DNA of 24,134 nucleotides from JAGSOU01 sp049974865 (GTDB taxonomy: Bacteria; Pseudomonadota; Alphaproteobacteria; Rhodobacterales; Rhodobacteraceae). The stretch's first letter is position 1. Every line of letters begins with the position of its first letter. The translations under genes were made by a program, and so were the position numbers. Positions 16,658-24,036 of the stretch are shown here, in pieces. The stretch spans positions 1 to 24,134 of the forward strand of contig JBNGCX010000058.1 in NCBI GenBank assembly GCA_049974865.1, written 5' to 3'. The notes beneath the pieces were generated by a model that was not told the DNA's origin, ran no database searches, and saw only the letters and a program-made list of their open reading frames with translations.

Positions 16658-17359
16658 ATGTCCAGGATCGCGCTTGTTGACGACGACAGGAATATCCTGA
16701 CCTCGGTTTCCATGACTCTTGAGGCAGAAGGGTTCGAGGTCGAGACCTATAATGACGGCCAGACGGCGCTGGACGCTTTCAACAAGCGCCTGCCGGACAT
16801 GGGCGTCTTCGATATCAAGATGCCCCGGATGGACGGCATGGACCTGCTGCAGCGGGTCCGCCAGAAAACCAACATGCCGGTGATTTTCCTCACCTCGAAG
16901 GACGACGAGATCGACGAGGTGCTGGGCCTGCGCATGGGGGCCGACGACTACGTGAAAAAGCCATTCTCGCAGCGCCTGCTGGTCGAACGCATCCGCGCCC
17001 TGCTGCGCCGGCAGGAGGCGCTGGAGTCCGACAGCGGCCCCTCGCCCGAGGAAAGCAAGGTCATGGAGCGCGGCCACCTGCGGATGGACCCGCTGCGCCA
17101 CTCCGTGACCTGGAAGGGCAAGGATGTCTCGCTCACCGTGACCGAGTTCCTGCTGTTGCAGGCGCTGGCCCAGCGGCCCGGTTTCGTGAAGAGCCGCGAC
17201 CAACTCATGGACGTCGCTTATGATGACCAGGTCTATGTCGACGACCGCACCATCGACAGCCACATCAAGCGGCTGCGCAAAAAAATGCGCCAGTCCGACC
17301 CCGAGTTTGCCGCGATCGAGACCCTGTATGGCATCGGTTACCGTTACAATGAAGAGTGA
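16658..17359 (+). CDS. chvI: ChvI-type response regulator
   Basis: An OmpR-family DNA-binding regulator of 233 residues, partner of the ChvG kinase encoded next. The receiver domain has the acidic pocket D8-D10 (LVDDDRN), the phospho-acceptor D52 in FDIKMPRMDG, T79 in FLTSK and K101 in DDYVKKPF. The winged-helix domain covers about 135-230 (LTVTEFLLLQALAQRPGFVKSRDQLMDVAY, DDRTIDSHIKRLRKKM, IETLYGIGYRYNE). In Agrobacterium, Sinorhizobium and Brucella, ChvI controls acid and envelope-stress responses, exopolysaccharide and host-associated traits. The ATG at 16658 is preferred over an upstream TTG because AAAAAGGGAAG lies just ahead and the domain begins directly. Its stop overlaps the chvG start (GTGA). 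Confidence 0.93.
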   Translation: MSRIALVDDDRNILTSVSMTLEAEGFEVETYNDGQTALDAFNKRLPDMGVFDIKMPRMDGMDLLQRVRQKTNMPVIFLTSKDDEIDEVLGLRMGADDYVKKPFSQRLLVERIRALLRRQEALESDSGPSPEESKVMERGHLRMDPLRHSVTWKGKDVSLTVTEFLLLQALAQRPGFVKSRDQLMDVAYDDQVYVDDRTIDSHIKRLRKKMRQSDPEFAAIETLYGIGYRYNEE

Positions 17360-19077
17360 CACCCAGTTTGGGGAAGGCCTTGCGCGACACAAGACCCTTG
17401 CATGATGCGGATGTGCTGCTCGGTGAAGACTGGGTGGCCCCGCAAGTCACGGTCGACAAAGAGGTTCGGCGGCGACGTGCCAGGCGGGGCGTGATCACGC
17501 TCAACCGCTCGCCGTTGGCGCGCAAGATAATCACCTTCAACCTGCTGGCGCTGCTGGTTCTGGTGGCGGGCGTCCTCTATCTCAGCCCCGGCCGCGACAG
17601 CCTCGTCAAGCAGCGCGAGGCCGCGCTCATCGCACAGGCGGAGCTGATTGCCGACGTGTTCGAGGCCGGCGTGCCCGCGCTGGGCCCGGTCAGCCTGACC
17701 GCCGGCGACGGCATCGACGCGCCGGCCACACTGTCCGCGCTGGACCTGGCCAGCGGCATCGACGTGTTCCTCTTCGGCGGTGCGCAGCAACTGATCGCCT
17801 CTTCCGAGGGATTGCCGCGCCGGGCCTCCGTCCCGGAGCCGCCCGAGCATCGCTCGACCATGATCACCGATTTCCTGAATTCGGTGTGGGAGAACCTTGC
17901 CGGGGTCTTCAGCCAGCCCGACGCGCCCGAGGTGCCGCATGACGTTCTGGCGCAGGCGCAGGCCCTGTCGCAGCGCGCGCAGCAGGGCGGGACCGCGGTC
18001 GAAACCGGCGTCGACGCGGCCGGCCGCACCTTTTTCACGGTCGCCACGCCGATCCAGCGCGGCAACGAGGTGCTGGGCGTGGTTGCGCTGGCCAGTGCCG
18101 CGGGCGAAATCGACATGCTGGTGCGCACCGAGCGCGAGCAGGTGCTGCAGATGTTCGTGATCGCGATTCTGGTGTCCATCGGCCTGAGCCTGGTTCTGGC
18201 CTCGACCATCGCCAACCCGCTATCCGATCTGGCCGCCGCCGCCGAGATCGGCCGCGACAAGAACGCTCGCAAGATGAGCCCCTCGCGCGTGCGCATCCCC
18301 GACCTGACCGCGCGCCCCGACGAGATCGGCCGTCTGTCGGGCGCGCTGCGCGGCATGGTGACCGCGCTCTACGACCGGATCGACGCCAACGAGCAATTCG
18401 CGGCGGACGTGGCGCACGAGATCAAGAACCCGCTGGCTTCGCTGCGCTCGGCGGTGGGCACGCTGCGGGTGGCCAAGCGGCCCGACCAGCGCGACAAGCT
18501 GCTCGACGTCATCGAGCATGACGTGCGGCGACTGGACCGCTTGGTCAGCGACATCTCCAACGCCTCGCGGCTGGACAGTGAGCTGGTCAAAGAAGAGGAC
18601 GAGAGCTTCAACCTCGTGCAGCTTCTTCAGAACCTGTCGGGCTATCTGGGCGACGAGGCGAAATCCAAGGGTGTCGATTTCATTTCGGACCTGCCGGCCG
18701 AGCCGGTGAACATCAACGGGCTGGAGGCGCGGCTCGCGCAGGTTTTCGTGAACCTCATCACCAACGCGATTTCCTTCTGCGAGGAGGGAGACGCCGTGCG
18801 GATCTGGGCCCGCAAGCGTCAAAACCGCGTGCTGGTGGTGGTCGAGGATACCGGCCCCGGCATCCCGGAAGAGGCGCTGACCAAGATCTTCAACCGGTTC
18901 TATTCGGAACGTCCCGCCGGGCAGTTCGGCGACCACTCCGGCCTCGGGCTGGCGATCTCCAAGCAGATCGTCGAGGCGCATGGCGGCGTGATCTGGGCCG
19001 AGAACATCCGCCCGACCGACGCCGATGTCACCTCTGAGCCGCTGGGCGCGCGTTTCGTCGTGGGCCTTCCGGTCTGA
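17356..19077 (+). CDS. chvG: ChvG-type sensor histidine kinase
   Basis: A 573-residue membrane kinase. A cytoplasmic N-terminal tail of about 55 residues (with LLGEDWVAPQ and a basic RRRRARRG cluster) precedes the first membrane span at about 58-77. A periplasmic sensor domain spans about 78-263, the second span is at about 265-286, and HAMP follows to about 340. The dimerisation and phosphoacceptor box is FAADVAHEIKNPLASLR with H354. The ATP-binding domain has the N box (QVFVNLITNAISF), VVEDTGPGIP and HSGLGLAISKQIVEAHGG. The start is GTG, overlapping the chvI stop; a TTG at 17398 would shorten the tail by 14 residues. In related bacteria the periplasmic repressor ExoR holds the kinase off; no exoR is in the window. 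Confidence 0.92.
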   Translation: MTPSLGKALRDTRPLHDADVLLGEDWVAPQVTVDKEVRRRRARRGVITLNRSPLARKIITFNLLALLVLVAGVLYLSPGRDSLVKQREAALIAQAELIADVFEAGVPALGPVSLTAGDGIDAPATLSALDLASGIDVFLFGGAQQLIASSEGLPRRASVPEPPEHRSTMITDFLNSVWENLAGVFSQPDAPEVPHDVLAQAQALSQRAQQGGTAVETGVDAAGRTFFTVATPIQRGNEVLGVVALASAAGEIDMLVRTEREQVLQMFVIAILVSIGLSLVLASTIANPLSDLAAAAEIGRDKNARKMSPSRVRIPDLTARPDEIGRLSGALRGMVTALYDRIDANEQFAADVAHEIKNPLASLRSAVGTLRVAKRPDQRDKLLDVIEHDVRRLDRLVSDISNASRLDSELVKEEDESFNLVQLLQNLSGYLGDEAKSKGVDFISDLPAEPVNINGLEARLAQVFVNLITNAISFCEEGDAVRIWARKRQNRVLVVVEDTGPGIPEEALTKIFNRFYSERPAGQFGDHSGLGLAISKQIVEAHGGVIWAENIRPTDADVTSEPLGARFVVGLPV

Positions 19078-19086
19078 CCGGGCCCG

Positions 19087-19509
19087 ATGCCCGGCCCCGA
19101 TCCCATCCATGCCAGCTGCGTGGCTCTCGCCGGCCGCGGTGTCCTGATCCTAGGCGCCGCCGGGTCTGGAAAATCGGCGCTGGCGCTGGAATTGATGGCC
19201 TATGGGGCGGCGCTGGTGGCCGATGACCGCACCTGCCTGCGGACGACCCCCGATGCGCTGATCGCCTCGACCCCTGCCAGCATCGCCGGGCTGATCGAGG
19301 CGCGCGGCGTGGGCATTTTGCACGCGGATGCCGTTCCCGAGGCCGAGGTCGTGCTGGCCGTTGATATGGAACGGGTGGAAACCGAACGGCTGCCGCCCCG
19401 GCGCGAGATTTCCCTGCTGGGCCGAAAAGTGAGCTTGCTTCACAAGGTCGAAAATGCCCATTTCCCCGCAGCGATCCTGCAATATCTAAAGCGGGGAAGG
19501 AGTGCATGA
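19087..19509 (+). CDS. hprK: Truncated HPr kinase/phosphorylase (C-terminal domain only)
   Basis: A 140-residue protein equivalent to the catalytic C-terminal domain of HprK, which phosphorylates HPr on a serine and can reverse the reaction. The P-loop GAAGSGKS is at 23-30 and VADDR at 44-48. The segment IEARGVGIL at 70-78 stands where full-length HprK has its ExRG signature. The N-terminal domain of the roughly 310-residue Firmicute enzyme is absent, as is usual in alphaproteobacteria. Its target HPr is three genes downstream. The gap from chvG is nine bases and its end overlaps rapZ (ATGA). No clear Shine-Dalgarno precedes the ATG, suggesting coupling to chvG. Confidence 0.9.
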   Translation: MPGPDPIHASCVALAGRGVLILGAAGSGKSALALELMAYGAALVADDRTCLRTTPDALIASTPASIAGLIEARGVGILHADAVPEAEVVLAVDMERVETERLPPRREISLLGRKVSLLHKVENAHFPAAILQYLKRGRSA

Positions 19510-20447
19510 TGCCGCCTGACGCCAAGATCGCCGATTCCACCGACCGCCCGGCCAGCCACCGTCTGGTGCTGGTCACCGGGCCCTCCGGCGCGGGGCGCTC
19601 GACGGCGCTGAACGCGCTTGAGGACCTCGGTTTCGAGGTGATCGACAACCTGCCGCTGACGCTGGTGCCCCGGTTGCTGGACGGGCCGCCGCTGGCCCAG
19701 CCGCTGGCGCTGGGCCTCGACCCGCGCAACCGGGATTTCAGCGTGGCCGCCCTCAATGATCTCGCGGCGCAACTGCGTGCCGCGCCCGCAGTCGATGTCG
19801 AGATCGTCTATCTCGACTGCCACGGCGACGTGCTGCTGCGCCGGTTTTCGGAAACCCGTCGCCGCCACCCGCTGGCGCCGGCCGAGGGCCCGGCCGAGGG
19901 CATCGCGCGCGAGCTGGACCTGCTGGGCCCGGTACGGGCCCTGGCCGACATGCTGATCGACACGTCCGATCTGACCCCGCATGACCTGCGGGCCGAGGTG
20001 GCGCGCTGGTTCGGCTCCTCCGGCGGGGTGCCGAGGCTGGCCGTGTCGATCCATTCCTTTTCCTACAAGCGCGGCGTGCCGCGCAGCGCGGACATGGTGT
20101 TCGACTGCCGCTTCCTGCGAAACCCTTACTGGGAGCCGGCCTTGCGCGGGCTGGACGGACAGGCCGAAGCGGTCGCGGCCTATGTGGCAAAGGATGCCCG
20201 CTTCCGGCCGTTCTTCGACAAGGTGCTGGACCTTGCTCTTCTTCTGCTGCCGGCCTATCGGGACGAAGGGAAGTCCCACCTCTCGATCGCCTTCGGCTGC
20301 ACGGGCGGCCAGCACAGGTCGGTCATGGTGGCAGAAAAACTGACCAATGCGCTTGCGGATGCCGGTTGGCGGGTGTCTAAGAGACATCGGGAATTGGAAC
20401 GGCGGGGGCGTGCCGCTCCCGGAACTGGATCGGGGACGACCGGGTGA
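19506..20447 (+). CDS. rapZ: RapZ-family nucleotide-binding protein (RNase adapter homologue)
   Basis: A 313-residue homologue of RapZ/YvcJ. The N-terminal P-loop is GPSGAGRS at 25-32, where the usual lysine is arginine; RapZ proteins otherwise carry GxSGSGKS. The family's C-terminal blocks are well kept: SFSYKRGVPRSADMVFDCRFLRNPYW at 184-209 and IAFGCTGGQHRSVMVAEKL at 261-279. In E. coli RapZ directs RNase E to the GlmZ small RNA to control amino-sugar synthesis; GlmY/GlmZ are not known here, so the role may differ. Between hprK and the PTS genes, it suggests a link to phosphate or nucleotide signalling. ATG codons at 19506 and 19509 are both possible; AAGGAG at 19497-19502 is spaced better for 19509. 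Confidence 0.92.
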   Translation: MMPPDAKIADSTDRPASHRLVLVTGPSGAGRSTALNALEDLGFEVIDNLPLTLVPRLLDGPPLAQPLALGLDPRNRDFSVAALNDLAAQLRAAPAVDVEIVYLDCHGDVLLRRFSETRRRHPLAPAEGPAEGIARELDLLGPVRALADMLIDTSDLTPHDLRAEVARWFGSSGGVPRLAVSIHSFSYKRGVPRSADMVFDCRFLRNPYWEPALRGLDGQAEAVAAYVAKDARFRPFFDKVLDLALLLLPAYRDEGKSHLSIAFGCTGGQHRSVMVAEKLTNALADAGWRVSKRHRELERRGRAAPGTGSGTTG

Positions 20448-20845
20448 TCGGTATCGTGATCGTTGCACACGGGGGGCTGGCCAAGGAGTATCTGGCCGCG
20501 GTCGAGCATGTGGTCGGCCAGCAGCCCGGCATCCTTGCCATCTCCATTGAGCCCGACCACGACCGCGCCCTGAAACAGGCCGAGATCAAGACCGCCGCGG
20601 ATTCCGTCGATACCGGTGACGGCGTGGTGGTGGTGACCGACATGTTCGGCGGGTCGCCCTCCAACCTTTCGCTGCGCGCCTGCGACCCCGAGGACCGGGT
20701 GATTCTCTACGGCGCCAATCTTCCGATGCTGATCAAACTGGCGAAATCCCGCCGGATGGGGCTGGACGATGCCGTGGAGGGTGCGCTGGCCGCCGGGCGC
20801 AAGTATATCGACGCCTTTGACGGGCCAGCAGGAAAACGGCACTGA
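20444..20845 (+). CDS. PTS EIIA component, mannose/fructose family
   Basis: A 133-residue stand-alone EIIA of the mannose class. The phosphorylated histidine is H9 in IVIVAHGGLAKEYL. The partner motif TDMFGGSPSN at 65-74 places D66 beside it. HPr would donate the phosphate. No EIIB, EIIC or EIID follows, so this cannot be a sugar transporter by itself; in alphaproteobacteria such EIIA proteins are thought to be regulatory. The start is GTG, overlapping the rapZ stop by four bases, and its stop touches the HPr start. Gene names such as manX are sometimes used for it, but no sugar is implied. Confidence 0.9.
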   Translation: MIGIVIVAHGGLAKEYLAAVEHVVGQQPGILAISIEPDHDRALKQAEIKTAADSVDTGDGVVVVTDMFGGSPSNLSLRACDPEDRVILYGANLPMLIKLAKSRRMGLDDAVEGALAAGRKYIDAFDGPAGKRH

Positions 20846-21124
20846 ATGAGCAAGATCATCACCCGCACCCTGAACATCGTGAACGAGAAGGGCCTGCATG
20901 CGCGGGCCTCTGCGAAATTCGTGGAAACGGTCGAGTCCCATGACGCCCGCGCCGAGGTCCGCCGCGACGGGCTTAGCGCCTCGGGCGATTCCATCATGGG
21001 GCTTTTGATGTTGGCAGCTTCGAAAGGAACCTCTATTGAGGTTCAGACCAGCGGGCGCGAGGCGGGCGCGCTGGCGGATGCGCTGGAAGCGCTGGTCGCC
21101 GACCGGTTCGGCGAGGAGATGTAA
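20846..21124 (+). CDS. ptsH: Phosphocarrier protein HPr
   Basis: A 92-residue HPr. The enzyme I phosphorylation site is H18 in EKGLHARASAKFVE. The regulatory serine region is SGDSIMGLLMLAASKG, with S49 at the position phosphorylated by HprK in other bacteria (compare SIMGVMSL in Bacillus). This agrees with hprK upstream. Length and fold pattern are standard. The ATG immediately follows the EIIA stop, with AGGAAAAC about ten bases ahead. Enzyme I (PtsP or PtsI) is not in the window. The set HprK-EIIA-HPr looks like the regulatory PTS of alphaproteobacteria. Confidence 0.95.
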   Translation: MSKIITRTLNIVNEKGLHARASAKFVETVESHDARAEVRRDGLSASGDSIMGLLMLAASKGTSIEVQTSGREAGALADALEALVADRFGEEM

Positions 21125-21151
21125 GGGCGGAAGGCAAGGAGCAGCGGCGGA

Positions 21152-22060
21152 TTGGTGGACGGTTCCCAGCACAGGCCCGCACTCGTGCACCGCAAGCCCG
21201 GCTCCCTGGTGGGGCAGGGCGACGGCCGGAATCTCGCCGATCAGCCCTATGACCGCCGGCGGCTGTCCTATGCCCACACCTTCGACAACCCGTTTCAGGT
21301 GGCGACCATCCAGGCGATGGAATTCCTGACCGGCAAGATGCGGCTGCTGCGCCTGATCCGCAAGTTCGAGGCGATGGGCGTGCCGCAGGGGCAGGCCTTC
21401 TGGAAACAGGCGCTCGAGGTGATGGGGATCGACCTGCAGACCCCGGCCGAACAGATTGCCAACATTCCCCAGGACGGTCCGCTCGTGATCGTGGCCAACC
21501 ACCCGCATGGACTGGTCGACGGCATGGTGCTGGGCGAGCTGGTCGGGCGGGTGCGCACCGATTACAAGATCCTCACCCGGTCGCTGCTGACCGGCGTGGG
21601 CGAGATCGAGCAATTCATGATCCCGGTTCCCTTCGCCCATGAAGAGGACGCGCTGCAGCAGAACCTGGAAATGCGCCGGCGTGCCATGGATCACCTGAAG
21701 GGCGGCGGCGCGATCGTGCTGTTCCCCTCGGGCGTCGTGGCCTCCTCGGACACCATGTTCGGCCAGGTGATCGAGCGCGACTGGAATCCGTTCACCGCCA
21801 AGATGATCCAACGCTCCAGGGCGCGCGTTCTGCCGATTTTTTTTCCGGGTCAGAATTCACGCTGGTACCAGGTCGCCAACCGGATCTCGCCGACCCTGCG
21901 GCAGGGGCTTCTGCTCTACGAGGTGGTGCATGCGCTGAACAAGCCGCAGGCGCCCGTGGTGGGCCGGGCCATCGGCCGGCCCGAGATCGAAAGCTGGGCC
22001 AGCAATCCGCGCGGTTTCGTCGCCTGGCTGCGCGATCACACGCTGGCGCTGAAGCCCTGA
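21152..22060 (+). CDS. PlsC-like lysophospholipid acyltransferase family protein
   Basis: A 302-residue protein with an acyltransferase domain from about residue 85. The first motif is ANHPHGLVDGMVL at 115-127, where H117 and D123 are five residues apart. Canonical PlsC has HX4D, so this belongs to the NHPxG subgroup seen in hemolysin-like or lipid O-acyltransferases. The later glycerolipid motif is IVLFPSGVV at 188-196. No strong membrane span is seen. The start is TTG (GTG one codon later is possible), with AAGGAG ten bases upstream. It is 27 bases after HPr and may be the last gene of the chvI unit. It probably acylates a lysolipid or ornithine-lipid precursor; the substrate is not known. 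Confidence 0.85.
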   Translation: MVDGSQHRPALVHRKPGSLVGQGDGRNLADQPYDRRRLSYAHTFDNPFQVATIQAMEFLTGKMRLLRLIRKFEAMGVPQGQAFWKQALEVMGIDLQTPAEQIANIPQDGPLVIVANHPHGLVDGMVLGELVGRVRTDYKILTRSLLTGVGEIEQFMIPVPFAHEEDALQQNLEMRRRAMDHLKGGGAIVLFPSGVVASSDTMFGQVIERDWNPFTAKMIQRSRARVLPIFFPGQNSRWYQVANRISPTLRQGLLLYEVVHALNKPQAPVVGRAIGRPEIESWASNPRGFVAWLRDHTLALKP

Positions 22061-22067
22061 GCGACGG

Positions 22068-22112
22068 CAATTTTTCTGCGAAAAATTGGCGCGATTTTTC
22101 GCAGAAAAATCG
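22068..22112. terminator. Nested double hairpin between convergent genes
   Basis: Two hairpins lie side by side: 22068-22088 (9-bp stem, loop TGC) and 22092-22112 (9-bp stem, loop GCA). Their 17-base cores, ATTTTTCTGCGAAAAAT at 22070-22086 and ATTTTTCGCAGAAAAAT at 22094-22110, are exact reverse complements of each other, so the whole can also fold as one long stem with a seven-base loop. It fills the gap between the acyltransferase and hydroxybutyryl-CoA dehydrogenase stops. A bidirectional transcription end is the likely job. Confidence 0.62.
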
Positions 22113-22115
22113 GAA

Positions 22116-22991
22116 TCAACGCGTGGGAACAGGCTCCTCGCCGCGGTAGTCGTAGAAGCCGCGCCCGGTCTTGCGGCCCAGCCACCCGGCCTCGACATAT
22201 TTCGTCAGCAGCGGGCAGGGGCGGTACTTGGTGTCGGCCAGCCCGTCATGCAGCACGTTCATGATCGCCAGGCAGGTATCCAGCCCGATGAAATCCGCCA
22301 GCTCCAGCGGCCCCATCGGGTGGTTGGCGCCCAGCTTCATCGACTCGTCGATCGATTTGACCGATCCGACCCCCTCGTAGAGCGTGTAGACCGCCTCGTT
22401 GATCATCGGCATCAGGATGCGGTTGACGATGAAGGCGGGGAAATCTTCGGCGCTGGCCGCCGTCTTGCCCAGACTCTCCACCACTTTCAGAAGTGCCTGG
22501 TAGGTCTCGTCATCGGTGGCGATGCCGCGGATCAGTTCGACAAGCTGCATCACTGGCACCGGGTTCATGAAATGGAAGCCCATGAATTTTTCCGGCCGGT
22601 CGGTGCGGCTCGCCAGCCGGGTGATCGAGATTGACGAAGTGTTCGAGGTCAGGATCGTCTCGGACTTCAAATGCGGCAGCAGATCCTCGAAGATCGCCTG
22701 TTTCACGGTCTCCCGCTCGGTGGCGGCCTCGATGATCAGGTCGCTGGGGCCCAGGTCGGTCAGGGTCAGCGTGGTGGATATCCTGGCCAGCGCCGCGGCC
22801 TTGTCGTCGGCGCTTATCTTGCCGCGGCTGAGCTGTCGGTCGAGGTTGCGGTCGATCACCGCGAGCGCCTTGTCGAGGTTGTCCTGCGAGATGTCGTTCA
22901 GCAGCACGTCATAGCCCGCCACCGCGAACACATGGGCGATCCCGTTGCCCATCTGCCCCGCGCCGACGATCCCGACCTTCTTGATGTCCAT
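22116..22991 (-). CDS. hbdA: 3-hydroxybutyryl-CoA dehydrogenase
   Basis: A 291-residue soluble NAD(P)-dependent enzyme interconverting acetoacetyl-CoA and 3-hydroxybutyryl-CoA. The Rossmann motif is GAGQMGNG at 10-17, followed by the acidic LND turn. The catalytic region GFHFMNPVPVMQLVELI has H140 and E152, with the preceding SNTSSISIT block at 116-124. The C-terminal dimer domain contains FIVNRILMPMINEAV and the DTCLAIMNVL block. Length fits the single-function family, with no hydratase domain, unlike FadB. The ATG follows AAGGGG at seven bases on the minus strand. It reads in the same direction as etfA but is separated from it by an opposite-strand gene. It likely serves butyrate, PHB or ethylmalonyl-CoA metabolism. 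Confidence 0.93.
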   Translation of the reverse strand: MDIKKVGIVGAGQMGNGIAHVFAVAGYDVLLNDISQDNLDKALAVIDRNLDRQLSRGKISADDKAAALARISTTLTLTDLGPSDLIIEAATERETVKQAIFEDLLPHLKSETILTSNTSSISITRLASRTDRPEKFMGFHFMNPVPVMQLVELIRGIATDDETYQALLKVVESLGKTAASAEDFPAFIVNRILMPMINEAVYTLYEGVGSVKSIDESMKLGANHPMGPLELADFIGLDTCLAIMNVLHDGLADTKYRPCPLLTKYVEAGWLGRKTGRGFYDYRGEEPVPTR

Positions 22992-23156
22992 GGTGTGCCC
23001 CTTCTGATGTCGGGCCGACCATAGGCGGGCGCGCCGCCCGCGTGCAAGTCCGAAGGGCCGCTCGCATTCGTTTCAAATTGCGGCTTTAGCCATTTGGAAA
23101 GCCCGGTCGTTCAATCTGGCCCATGGGTGAGTCGTGAAGACAGACTGGGGGCAATC

Positions 23157-23984
23157 ATGTATGACCATCACGGCGCGGTCGCGCTGGACTATTCCCCGTG
23201 CCGCTACGGCGGGTCGCGCATCCAGTTCCGCGGGCCGGAGCGTCCGCTGGACGGTGCCTATTGTGCCATGCTGGGCGGGACGGAAACCTATGGAAAATTC
23301 ATAGAGCGGCCATTCCCGCAACTCGTCGAGGACCAGATCGGGCGCACCGTCGTGAATCTCGGACAGGTGAATGCCGGGATCGACGTTTTCTCCGCGGAGG
23401 ATTCGGTGGGAAGGGTCTGTAACCATGCAAGGGTGAACGTGGTGCAGGTGCTGGGCGCCCAGAACATGTCGAACCGGTTCTATACCGTGCACCCGCGCCG
23501 CAACGATCGCTTTCTCAGGGCCTCGGCCATGCTGAAGGCGGTCTATCGCGAGGTCGATTTCACCGAGTTCCACTTCACCCGTCACATGCTGGGGGCCTTG
23601 CGGGCCGTCTCGGCGGAGCGTTTCGCGCTGCTGGTCGATGAACTCAAGGCCACCTGGCTGGCGCGGATGCGCAACTTGGCGGGGCAGTTGCCGGGGCCCA
23701 CGGTGCTGCTGTGGCTGTCCGACCGCCCGCCCCGAGACCAGCGGCACGATTCCGGGCTCGGGCGGGATCCGCTTTTCGTCGACCGGGCGATGGTCGAGGC
23801 GGTGCGCCCACTTTTCACCGAATATGTCGAAGTGGTGGCCAGCCGCGACGCCTATGCCAAGGGGCTCGACGGCATGGTCTTTCCACCCTTCGAGCAATCT
23901 GCGGCGGCGAAGATGCCGGGCCCGGCGGTGCATGACGAAGCGGCCGAGGCGCTGGCACCCGTGGTGGCGCGGCTGATGGCCTGA
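23157..23984 (+). CDS. DUF6473-like protein, function unknown
   Basis: A 275-residue protein that I believe belongs to DUF6473, a family seen in roseobacters; this is from memory. Visible features: LGGTETYGKFIERPFPQLVEDQIG at about 39-62, NLGQVNAGIDVF at about 66-77, VVQVLGAQNMSNRFY at about 96-110, LLWLSDRPPRDQ and a late AVHDEAAEALAPVV. This order of glycine-turn, asparagine and late His motifs is reminiscent of SGNH/GDSL folds, but the serine nucleophile position would be threonine, so activity is uncertain. No signal peptide is visible. The ATG at 23157 is preferred over open frame upstream; a GGGGG tract sits six bases ahead. Its divergent neighbour is the hydroxybutyryl-CoA dehydrogenase. 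Confidence 0.75.
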   Translation: MYDHHGAVALDYSPCRYGGSRIQFRGPERPLDGAYCAMLGGTETYGKFIERPFPQLVEDQIGRTVVNLGQVNAGIDVFSAEDSVGRVCNHARVNVVQVLGAQNMSNRFYTVHPRRNDRFLRASAMLKAVYREVDFTEFHFTRHMLGALRAVSAERFALLVDELKATWLARMRNLAGQLPGPTVLLWLSDRPPRDQRHDSGLGRDPLFVDRAMVEAVRPLFTEYVEVVASRDAYAKGLDGMVFPPFEQSAAAKMPGPAVHDEAAEALAPVVARLMA

Positions 23985-23990
23985 ATGCAG

Positions 23991-24016
23991 AACGGCCCGC
24001 CGAAGGGCGGGCCGTT
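23991..24016. terminator. Bidirectional terminator between DUF6473-like gene and etfA
   Basis: AACGGCCCGCC (23991-24001) and GGCGGGCCGTT (24006-24016) form a perfect 11-bp stem with loop GAAG (CTTC on the minus strand, a stable tetraloop type). The T run is short on both strands, but the very strong stem lies seven bases after one stop and 20 bases after the convergent etfA stop. Confidence 0.82.
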
Positions 24017-24036
24017 TGCTGTGCTCGTCGTACCGC

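Noticed and set aside
23071..23100. TTTCAAAT and ATTTGGAAA as an operator between hbdA and the DUF6473-like gene
   Set aside because: It is imperfect with a bulge and a 13-base spacer; no promoter elements fit around it.
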